DNA of 64,000 bases, taken from assembly GCF_000002875.2 (NCBI RefSeq), contig NC_009411.2, forward strand, positions 1 through 64,000, written 5' to 3'. A program made the translations under genes and the position numbers. The notes beneath the pieces were generated by a model. It ran no database searches and was not told the origin of the DNA. It saw nothing but the letters and a program-made list of their open reading frames with translations. The DNA is from Leishmania infantum JPCM5. Taxonomy: Eukaryota > Euglenozoa > Kinetoplastea > Trypanosomatida > Trypanosomatidae. Numbering within the stretch: the first letter of the stretch is position 1; each line of letters opens with the position of its first letter. This document shows positions 52,294-61,040 of this stretch, one piece after another.

Positions 52294-53238
52294 CTACTCA
52301 AATTCCATCAGCAGCTCCGTACCCTCCTTGAGTGGCTTCGTAGCGCAAACCACCACCCGGCGGGCCGCCAGCGGTGCCGTCTCCACAATTACTCGGCGCC
52401 TGCTCGAAGAAGACAAAAAGTCCGACTGTACGCACGTAAAGATGGAGCAGTTGCCGCTGCTCGGTGGTTCTGCATCCTCCTCTGCCTCGGCGCGGGAGTG
52501 CAGAGGGGCCGCTCGTATCAGATCAATGGCAGGCACGAGAGACGGAAAGAGGGGAAGGTCGGGTGATGTCTCGATCAACTCGGAAAGCTCCGCCGGAGCG
52601 GATGGCTCCCCGTTCCGGGGCAGCAGAAGTGCGCGCTGCATGACGGTGCGGTGCGCCTGTACCAGCATATCCCTGCTCGGGCGCAGCTTCGACGACACAC
52701 CGCGGCGCTTTATGTAGTGTCGCAGCATCGAGTAAGTCAAGTCGAGCTCATCCTGTACACGCCTCTCCATCACCTCCAACTCTGCTGCAGAGCTCGCACG
52801 CAAAGAAGGGCACGCGAACTTATTGCGTTCCGAAAAGAGGTTCGGCAGCGGGGGATACACAGTACTACTCAGCAGTGGCTGCAGCAACCACCGCCCTGCC
52901 TTGTTGGTAACGGCGCACTGCTGACGATAGCACGCCACAAAGCACGCGAGCCACAAGCTGTGTGCGGTGACCACACCCATCCGACCTCGCCGCGTCAAGA
53001 ACAGCAACATCTTGCGAAGCGACGGAAGCGCGCGAGGCAGTACGTCTCCTCTCAGTGTTTGCCCATTAAAGACGGAGTTGTATGGAACATTAATGAGCGG
53101 ACTTCCGTGCTTGACCGCCTCGCCGGTAACGAGACCGATGGGCGAGGCAGCCACTCCCGTCTTGTGGATAAGCAGCCTCTTGCTGGTAGCGCCGCAGCCG
53201 CTACACGCGGCCCAGAAGCCGTCGACGGAATCGTGCAT
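52294..53238 (-). CDS. Divergent SETD/RuBisCO-LSMT-type SET protein
   Basis: The first ATG is at 53238, giving 314 residues; the upstream frame opens with TTG. The N-terminus reads like the first SET strand pair (GLVTGEAVKHGSPLINVP, about 35-52). A helical I-SET-like insert follows, and the C-terminus shows the closing strands: PLFPSLVPAIDLIRAAP where family members have P-x-x-D-x-x-N-H, then ATKPLKEGTELLMEFE at the very end. The NH pair is replaced by IR, the final aromatic Tyr is Phe, and there is no C-terminal substrate-binding domain. It is probably a catalytically weak or inactive SET fold. Four Cys near the N-terminus (CSGCG) may bind metal. Confidence 0.65.
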   Translation of the reverse strand: MHDSVDGFWAACSGCGATSKRLLIHKTGVAASPIGLVTGEAVKHGSPLINVPYNSVFNGQTLRGDVLPRALPSLRKMLLFLTRRGRMGVVTAHSLWLACFVACYRQQCAVTNKAGRWLLQPLLSSTVYPPLPNLFSERNKFACPSLRASSAAELEVMERRVQDELDLTYSMLRHYIKRRGVSSKLRPSRDMLVQAHRTVMQRALLLPRNGEPSAPAELSELIETSPDLPLFPSLVPAIDLIRAAPLHSRAEAEEDAEPPSSGNCSIFTCVQSDFLSSSSRRRVIVETAPLAARRVVVCATKPLKEGTELLMEFE

Positions 53239-54072
53239 ACCTGTCAGCACTCCAAGAGCACCGCGCGAGACGAGACAATGGAAGCGGGCGAATCGGCGCG
53301 ACGACGGCAACTGTCACCGCGTGTGTCTCGATGGGAAAGAAGAAAGCAGCCGCGTGCGGGTGCGCGCGTTAGAGCATGTGTGTGTGTGTGTGTGTGCCCC
53401 GTGGCTGGGCCCTCTTCGGTGGCGTCTTATCCGGCGGGCCTTCTTTTTTTTCTTTGTTCGGTCGCCGCACCACGCAAGTCCATGTTGCAGGGGCAGTGAA
53501 GAGAACGAGACAAGCTTCATTTGCAAGCTGAATTAGCGGTAAGAACGTGTATAAAGACGGCAGTTCGCTGGCCTCATTCATTGCAATGCCGCCAGTCGGT
53601 TAGGGCTCCGTGAAGAGCGCTCATTTCGAAGAGCACATGAGGCGGAGGGGTTCCGACGCCGCACTCGATCCTCAGAAGGTAACTTGAGGCAGCAGCACTC
53701 GTAGGAAGATGATGCGCACTCTCGAGAGAAGCATGGTAACTCTGCAGAGCAAATCCCCTAGAAGTTGGCCTCTATCGAGTTTGGTACTCGCATTCAACGG
53801 TCGTGGGCGTATTAGGTCATTGAAAGATGCGCTCTCTTGCTTCGCCTTACCCAACCAAGCGCTTGAATCGAGCCTGAGGGAGAACAGCAAGGCTCATCGC
53901 AAGCGGTTCTGTGACAGAGAAACACCTGCGGATGCATCCACACGTGCACTGAAAAAAACAAAACAAGCGCACTGGCAGAGAAAACCCGCTTCGCAGGCAG
54001 CCAAGCACCTTGACGCCCCGCCTGCCAATTTTTCACGCACAAGAACGCAGAGGTGCGCCCACCCTCTGAGGC
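53239..54072. other. Intergenic spacer with (TG)n tract
   Basis: No gene. (TG)n at about 53377-53396 on the plus strand. Confidence 0.6.
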
Positions 54073-54636
54073 CTAATAATCCGCAATGGGGGTTGCTACG
54101 GCGTCACGCACGCGCGTGATGCCGCCCAACTCCGGCTCACGACGCCAGCGCGGCCTTGGCACTACATGCTTCTCTGTTGGATGCTGCCAGTAGTTGGGCC
54201 AGTTGTTGGCCGCCGTGTACTCTTGTGGGCTAAAGTATGCTGCCGCGTCGGGAGTGCGATACGAAAAGCGGTCCTCCATCTGTGCCGGGCTGAGCACCTT
54301 CGTGGCGTCGTCAAGAATGGCCGCGTTGATGGTGCGCTGCTGCTGAATGCGCTGTGCCCATATTGTGCGATGCCGAATAGACTCCGTCAGCTCTCGCGTG
54401 TGGAAGTTGCCTCTCTTGTTCGGAACCATCTTGAAGAGACCGTTGGCGAGCGAGCAACCTGGGAACTTATTGTCGAACACCTTATCACGGACGAGAAAGT
54501 TCCGTGTCACTTCGCGGTGAGCGCGATGCAGCTGGATGAGCTCATAGGCAGAGTTGTAGTAAGTAGGGATGCGGCGCGGATTCGCTCCGGCTACAACCGA
54601 GTGAAATGAGCCACGGCCTAAAGCTCCACTGGACAT
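54073..54636 (-). CDS. Hypothetical soluble protein
   Basis: The ATG at 54636 gives 187 residues; the frame upstream is leader. The protein is basic, without Cys-rich motif or membrane helix. It contains a helical basic segment (ELIQLHRAHREVTRNFLVRDKV) and an aromatic stretch near the C-terminus (NNWPNYWQHPTEKH). The pattern resembles small mitochondrial proteins of trypanosomatids, though no strong presequence is seen. Family unknown. Confidence 0.65.
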   Translation of the reverse strand: MSSGALGRGSFHSVVAGANPRRIPTYYNSAYELIQLHRAHREVTRNFLVRDKVFDNKFPGCSLANGLFKMVPNKRGNFHTRELTESIRHRTIWAQRIQQQRTINAAILDDATKVLSPAQMEDRFSYRTPDAAAYFSPQEYTAANNWPNYWQHPTEKHVVPRPRWRREPELGGITRVRDAVATPIADY

Positions 54637-55410
54637 CCTTAAGCAATGAAGCGAAACGGCACACACTACTGACGCACAGACGAACGTTTCGAGTGCACGT
54701 GAAGGGTACAGGTGGCGAGCGCAGGTCCGTGCCGCGCAGTTCAAGAAGGAAATGGGGAGCAAGACACAGAAGATGAGGTGCGAGACACGGTAGGGATGGG
54801 AAAGAAAGTAGACAGCACCAAAGCCGTAACAAAGGCGGCAGTGAGGGCCAGTGTCGATGGTGCAGCAAGGCGCCGTTGTCCGGAAGGTCACGAACGTGTC
54901 AAATGTGGAGCCGGCAAGAATGGGGCGTAAGCGCCAAGGTTGGTACACCGCTAAAGTGATGATGGAGATAGCGGTGCAGTGAGAGGTGGCTTCCGTTGCG
55001 CGTATGGAGACCGAGAAAGCGGACTGCCGCGCGAGCTCAGAAGGCTCTGTGTAACTTAGAGAAGCGCGATCTCCTGATACTGCATGCCCTCACGCAAAGA
55101 CGAGAACAAAAAAGATATGAGATGCGATGTGCGTTAAGGTATCGATCCGCACTGATAGAGGCACAGACACTGGCGCATAAGTCCGCAACATCGCAGCGTA
55201 GTCCCACTGCTTAAGTCGCGGAAGGATGTTGAGAGAAGCCCGTTTACACCCAAAAAGATAACAAAGCAGCGAACTCTCTGCTACTACGGCCGGTGCCGCG
55301 TGCAACAGAACACCAACGCGCCTGCACGCCAGCACATGTTTCTGTGCCCACTACCCTGCAGCATCAATGTTGCTGTACCCTCTAATGCGATTTGTATACC
55401 CGTCTTTTCT
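54637..55410. other. Intergenic spacer left of SIDER copy E
   Basis: Leader side of the 187-residue gene. No other gene recognised. Confidence 0.6.
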
Positions 55411-55415
55411 GCCAT

Positions 55416-56000
55416 GGTGCATCGGAGCTTAGCTGCACTCCACGCTATGCCGGGCCCTGTCACGGGCACATCGCGTGGTGCCAAGCAGCCCTGCACACAC
55501 ACGCCCTACAGCAACGCGCCGGCTCAGCCATCCGAGCACGGCCCCTGCCTCATACTCCACACCACCGCCGCGCTCTGCAGGTCGCCGCACACCCGCACCC
55601 GTCACGCCGGCGCCCACCTGCTGTGCATCCCCGTAGGGGTGGCACACAGGCCCCCTCCCCCCGCACCAGCAACGGCAGTCGGGGCCGGGTGCAATGCGTT
55701 CCAGCCACGCCGACACCCTGCCTACCACATGGACGGCACAAGCGTGTTCGCTGTCGCGGGCCACCCCGACGCAACGCCACCCAGGGCCCCACCGCCGACA
55801 CATCAGTGTGGCCATGCATCGCACAGACCCCCCCCTTGCCACGTCGTAGGCACTCTCGGCCCTTGTCACCACGAGAAGTGGGGCTCCGGCGCTGGCAGGG
55901 GATAGGAGAGGGGGGGGAGAGGGAGCCGTCTGAGCATACACCGCATACGGCGTGCGGTGTGCTGGGCGCTGAGGTACCACGCAGAGTGAGGGGTGTCCCC
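55416..56000 (-). mobile_element. SIDER2-type retroposon, copy E
   Basis: About 585 bp, near-identical to copies A-D, in sense with the minus-strand genes and about 500 nt after the stop of the repeat protein at 56504. Similarity at the sense 3' end stops near 55416, about 13 bases earlier than in A, B and D. Confidence 0.8.
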
Positions 56001-56503
56001 ACTCATCAGGGGCTCAATGTTACAAGAAACACAAACTAAGAAAAAATAGAAGGGGGTGGTAGAGCAAAAGAATACGCAGCAATGAATAGAGAAGTACGAT
56101 AACAAGGCAGACACTCAGCACGGAAGGTTGGAAGAGGCGAATGACGTGAAAACTGGAAGAAAAGAAAAACGAGCGGCATAAACACAGACACACACACACA
56201 AACAGCGGAGGGCCAGCGTTCTGAACCGCAGACACCAAAATGATAGGGATCGCGGAAGAAGTAAACGAGGGAAGAAAGAGTGCAATGCCCTGTGCGATAG
56301 CAAGAAACCGCCAAAGCTGCCGGGCCTTTACAAATGCAAAGCCCAGCGCCTGTCATCTGTCGCCACGCACGCCAGCGGCCTTCAACCACGACACCAAAAA
56401 ACGCTTCCCACAACCCCATGCGCCACCTCTACGTCGACAGCTTATGACTGCTGTGCAGCAGCCCACGTGCACCCAGGGAAACAACACAGCAGCTAAGATT
56501 TTC
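56001..56503. other. 3' UTR stretch of the repeat protein
   Basis: Between SIDER copy E and the repeat protein's stop. No gene recognised. Confidence 0.6.
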
Positions 56504-59500
56504 TCACCGCAGCAGAACACCGCACACCACAAACACAGCCAAGAACGCAAAAAAAAAGACAGCCACCGAAGGTTTCTGTTCTTTTGACTCTCCAGCTGTT
56601 GGTGCCATCGGCGGAGCAACACCAGCAGATGACCCACGCACCCGCTTCTCCACAAATTGCACCGGAAAACTCACCCGCCTTCGCTTTCCTTTTCGCTTGC
56701 CCTGCGCACAAAAGCCTACACATACACCGCTGGACTCTTCGATCGAGGAAGCAGCGCACCTACGCTCCTCGTCCTCCACATAACTCACACCCGTTGCACA
56801 AGCCGAAACACAGACTCCGGCAGCCTCCTCCGCCTCGGCCTGCTGGCGGGCAGCCTCCTCCGCCTCAGCCTGCTGGCGGGCAGCCTCCTCCGCCTCGGCC
56901 TGCTGGCGGGCAGCCTCCTCCGCCTCGGCCTGCTGGCGGGCAGCCTCCTCCGCCTCGGCCTGCTGACGGGCAGCCTCCTCCGCCTCGGCCTGCTGGCGGG
57001 CAGCCTCCTCCGCCTCGGCCTGCTGGCGGGCAGCCTCCTCCGCCTCGGCCTGCTGACGGGCAGCCTCCTCCGCCTCGGCCTGCTGGCGGGCAGCCTCCTC
57101 CGCCTCGGCCTGCTGGCGGGCAGCCTCCTCCGCCTCAGCCTGCTGGCGGGCAGCCTCCTCCGCCTCGGCCTGCTGGCGGGCAGCCTCCTCAGCCTCGGCC
57201 TGCTGGCGGACAGCCTCCTCCGCCTCAGCCTGCTGGCGGGCAGCCTCCTCCGCCTCGGCCTGCTGGCGGGCAGCCTCCTCAGCTTCGGCCTGCTGGCGGG
57301 CAGCCTCCTCCGCCTCAGCCTGCTGGCGGGCAGCCTCCTCAGCCTCGGCCTGCTGGCGGGCAGCCTCCTCAGCCTCGGCCTGCTGGCGGGCAGCCTCCTC
57401 CGCCTCGGCCTGCTGGNNNNNNCAAACCACTAACCCTCCATCCAAAACAAACACACAGCAGAGAGTGCCCGCCAACCTTGGGCGCTTCTCGGTTGCCGTG
57501 TGTGTCATTGCCCTGCAGAGAGGGCGGAACAGGGGGGTGGAGGTGGGAATAGGGGGGGGGGCACGATTTCCACCGCCAAAGTCTCTCCCTACGGGAACAC
57601 GCCAATAGGCATGCCCTTTGACTGTAAGTTACAGTCAAGCAATACGGCGGCTTACCTCCGCCACCCGACCCGGCAACCAGCTGCGCCCAACCGCGCGGCT
57701 CGTTGTCGGGTCCTTGCCCTTTTTTCACTGCGACCCTCAAAGACAGTGTACGCCAGTCCAACGATCCCACTCCCAGCGATGGACCGCGCCCAACGCTCAC
57801 CCGCAACCCACATTCGGAATTCGACATCCCCGTTTTCGCTGCGAGGAAGACCCTCGCGGGAGCATTGCTTCGCGCCCCAGTACTGGAGCATTCCCGTTTT
57901 CGCTGCGAGGGAGACCCTCGCGGGGGGAGCATTGCTTCGCGCCCCAGTACTGGAGCATTCGCGTTTTCGCTGCGAGGAAGACCCTCGCGGGAGCATTGCT
58001 TCGCGTCCCAGTACTGGAGCATTCCCGTTTTCGCTGCGAGGGAGACCCTCGCCGGAGCATTGCTTCGCGCCCCAGTACTGGAGCATTCCCGTTTTCGCTG
58101 CGAGGGAGACCCTCGCGGGAGCATTGCTTCGCGTCCCAGTACTGGAGCATTCCCGTTTTCGCTGCGAGGGAGACCCTCGCCGGAGCATTGCTTCGCGCCC
58201 CAGTACTGGAGCATTCCCGTTTTCGCTGCGAGGGAGACCCTCGCGGGAGCATTGCTTCGCGTCCCAGTACTGGAGCATTCCCGTTTTCGCTGCGAGGAAG
58301 ACCCTCGCCGGAGCATTGCTTCGCGTCCCAGTACTGGAGCATTCGCGTTTTCGCTGCGAGGGAGACCCTCGCCGGAGCATTGCTTCGCGCCCCAGTACTG
58401 GAGCATTCGCGTTTTCGCTGCGAGGAAGACCCTCGCGGGAGCATTGCTTCGCGTGTGAGTTTTGAGGTCTGCGATTGACGTAGGAGTTGCAAGGGGGAGG
58501 GGGTATGAACGGGGTGGGTAGAGCTTTTTTAGGTGGAAGTAGTGAGAGGGTGGGCTTGAGAGAATTTGAGGTGTGTTCGTGATGTGTGGATCTTATCGGG
58601 GGCTCGGTTGAGTTTTTGGTTTGGTGATTTTGTAGGGGTGAAGGGCGGTGGAAGGGTTGCTGTGTGCGTGCCATTCCGTGAAGCGTCATTCCTATGTCCG
58701 ACACTGAAATGCGTCCGCGATTGTGTGGATTGTGTGGAAGTGTTTGGGCGACGACTGAATTGAGAAGGGGAGTCGAAACGGTGCGTGGATGCCGTGTTTG
58801 TGCTACACACAAGCAAAGGCAACAACGCAAGCGCATCGAGCCAGACGAACCAACCCAATATTCACACAACTGTACGTGGCAGCGCGCTGTATCGTGAAAG
58901 ACATGCGTTGCCTCCAGTCGTCCNNNNNNNNNNNNNNNNNNNNNNNNNNNNNNNNNNNNNNNNNNNNNNNNNNNNNNNNNNNNNNNNNNNNNNNNNNNNN
59001 NNNNNNNNNNNNNNNNNNNNNNTGGGGGAGCCTCCTCGCCTCGGCCTGCTGGCGGACAGCCTCCTCCGCCTCGGCCTGCTGGCGGGCAGCCTCCTCAGCC
59101 TCGGCCTGCTGGCGGACAGCCTCCTCCGCCTCAGCCTGCTGGCGGGCAGCCTCCTCCGCCTCGGCCTGCTGGCGGGCAGCCTCCTCCGCCTCAGCCTGCT
59201 GGCGGGCAGCCTCCTCCGCCTCGGCCTGCTGGCGGGCAGCCTCCTCCGCCTCGGCCTGCTGGCGGGCAGCCTCCTCAGCCTCGGCCTGCTGGCGGACAGC
59301 CTCCTCCGCCTCAGCCTGCTGGCGGGCAGCCTCCTCCGCCTCGGCCTGCTGGCGGGCAGCCTCCTCCGCCTCAGCCTGCTGGCGGGCAGCCTCCTCCGCC
59401 TCGGCCTGCTGGCGGGCAGCCTCCTCCGCCTCAGCCTGCTGGCGGGCAGCCTCCTCCGCCTCGGCCTGCTGGCGGGCAGCCTCCTCAGCCTCGGCCTGCT

Positions 59501-61040
59501 GGCGGGCAGCCTCCTCCGCCTCAGCCTGCTGGCGGGCAGCCTCCTCCGCCTCAGCCTGCTGGCGGGCAGCCTCCTCAGCCTCGGCCTGCTGGCGGGCAGC
59601 CTCCTCCGCCTCAGCCTGCTGGCGGGCAGCCTCCTCAGCCTCGGCCTGCTGGCGGGCAGCCTCCTCCGCCTCGGCCTGCTGGCGGGCAGCCTCCTCCGCC
59701 TCGGCCTGCTGGCGGGCAGCCTCCTCAGCCTCAGCCTGCTGGCGGGCAGCCTCCTCCGCCTCGGCCTGCTGGCGGGCAGCCTCCTCAGCCTCGGCCTGCT
59801 GGCGGGCAGCCTCCTCCGCCTCGGCCTGCTGGCGGGCAGCCTCCTCCGCCTCAGCCTGCTGGCGGGCAGCCTCCTCCGCCTCGGCCTGCTGGCGGGCAGC
59901 CTCCTCCGCCTCAGCCTGCTGGCGGGCAGCCTCCTCCGCCTCGGCCTGCTGGCGGGCAGCCTCCTCAGCCTCGGCCTGCTGGCGGGCAGCCTCCTCCGCC
60001 TCGGCCTGCTGGCGGGCAGCCTCCTCCGCCTCAGCCTGCTGGCGGGCAGCCTCCTCCGCCTCAGCCTGCTGGCGGGCAGCCTCCTCAGCCTCGGCCTGCT
60101 GGCGGGCAGCCTCCTCCGCCTCAGCCTGCTGGCGGGCAGCCTCCTCCGCCTCGGCCTGCTGGCGGGCAGCCTCCTCCGCCTCAGCCTGCTGGCGGGCAGC
60201 CTCCTCAGCCTCGGCCTGCTGGCGGACAGCCTCCTCCGCCTCGGCCTGCTGACGGGCAGCCTCCTCCGCCTCAGCCTGCTGGCGGGCAGCCTCCTCAGCC
60301 TCGGCCTGCTGGCGGGCAGCCTCCTCAGCCTCGGCCTGCTGGCGGGCAGCCTCCTCCGCCTCGGCCTGCTGGCGGGCAGCCTCCTCCGCCTCAGCCTGCT
60401 GGCGGGCAGCCTCCTCCGCCTCAGCCTGCTGGCGGGCAGCCTCCTCCGCCTCGGCCTGCTGGCGGGCAGCCTCCTCCGCCTCAGCCTGCTGGCGGGCAGC
60501 CTCCTCCGCCTCAGCCTGCTGGCGGGCAGCCTCCTCCGCCTCAGCCTGCTGGCGGGCAGCCTCCTCCGCCTCAGCCTGCTGGCGGGCAGCCTCCTCCGCC
60601 TCAGCCTGCTGGCGGGCAGCCTCCTCCGCCTCAGCCTGCTGGCGGGCAGCCTCCTCCGCCTCAGCCTGCTGGCGGGCAGCCTCCTCCGCCTCAGCCTGCT
60701 GGCGGGCAGCCTCCTCCGCCTCAGCCTGCTGGCGGGCAGCCTCCTCAGCTTCGGCCTGCTGGCGGGCAGCCTCCTCCGCCTCAGCCTGCTGGCGGGCAGC
60801 CTCCTCCGCCTCGGCCTGCTGGCGGGCAGCCTCCTCCGCCTCAGCCTGCTGGCGGGCAGCCTCCTCCGCCTCGGCCTGCTGGCGGGCAGTGTGTTTCGGG
60901 TTTGTATGGTGCTGCATGCTGGCGGACTTTTGTGCCTCTTCGGAAAGCGTCATGTTTACACATTGTTTTGTTTCGTTCCTGTTGGAGAGACCGCGACGGT
61001 TCATGTCTTTGGATGTGACACGGTTGGTGTAACGGGGCAT
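56504..61040 (-). CDS. Giant tandem-repeat protein (QQAEAEEAAR units), gapped
   Basis: Best read as one minus-strand gene whose N-terminal part is at 61040-59023 and C-terminal part at 57416-56504, separated by two assembly gaps and an intervening contig. The N-terminus from the ATG at 61040 is about 52 residues, polar. At least 82 copies of a 10-residue unit QQAEAEEAAR follow (occasionally AV for AA), predicted to form one long charged helix or coiled coil. The C-terminus has a Cys-containing segment (GVCVSACATG; GVCVGFCAQGKRKGKRRR), then a hydrophobic anchor ending VAVFFFAFLAVFVVCGVLLR. Leishmania has a repeat gene of this kind annotated as kinetoplast-associated-protein-like. Alternatively there may be two neighbouring repeat genes. 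True length cannot be known from this assembly. Confidence 0.7.
56819..57416 (-). repeat. 30-bp coding tandem repeat, block 1
   Basis: About 20 copies of a 30-bp unit. Variation is almost entirely at third codon positions (GCCTCAGCC versus GCCTCGGCC), with rare GAC for GGC changes giving Val for Ala. The block ends in a run of six N. Confidence 0.95.
57417..57422. other. Assembly gap (6 N)
   Basis: Six unresolved bases at the edge of the repeat block. Confidence 1.
57423..57827. other. Unique sequence of the gap-flanked contig, left part
   Basis: No gene recognised. A short minus-strand frame (ATG at 57508) runs through the N run into the repeat, but this depends on the gap being right. An inverted repeat lies at 57619-57637. 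Confidence 0.5.
57828..58455. repeat. 64-bp hairpin-bearing satellite
   Basis: Ten tandem copies with a 64-bp period (one copy is 67 bp because of three extra G). Each unit contains a hairpin GCGAGGG-AGA-CCCTCGC (some units have one mismatch) and the perfect palindrome CCAGTACTGG. Sequence differences are confined to a few positions (GAGGGA/GAGGAA, CGCC/CGTC, CGCGGG/CGCCGG). It is open in several frames because of its composition, but 64 is not a multiple of three, so successive units are read in different frames and coding is unlikely. Confidence 0.95.
58456..58923. other. Unique sequence of the gap-flanked contig, right part
   Basis: No gene recognised between the 64-bp satellite and the 99-N gap. 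Confidence 0.5.
58924..59022. other. Assembly gap (99 N)
   Basis: A run of N between the satellite contig and the larger 30-bp repeat block. Confidence 1.
59023..60889 (-). repeat. 30-bp coding tandem repeat, block 2
   Basis: About 62 copies of the same 30-bp unit as block 1, again with mostly synonymous variation. The unit next to the gap lacks one base (GCCTCCTCGCC for GCCTCCTCCGCC), which would shift the frame and is probably a contig-end error. Confidence 0.95.

Noticed and set aside
56584..57552. Plus-strand frame of PPPPRPAGGQ repeats
   Set aside because: Shadow of the 30-bp repeat of the minus-strand gene; passes through an N run.
57828..58455. The 64-bp array as a CRISPR array because of its hairpin
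   Set aside because: The whole 64 bp repeats, so there are no variable spacers, and there are no cas genes.
57500..58492. Long frames on both strands across the 64-bp satellite
   Set aside because: The 64-bp period cycles through frames; no unique domain, and several overlapping frames are equally open.
59023..60889. The 30-bp tandem array as a CRISPR array
   Set aside because: Units are contiguous without spacers, keep a reading frame and lie in a eukaryotic genome.
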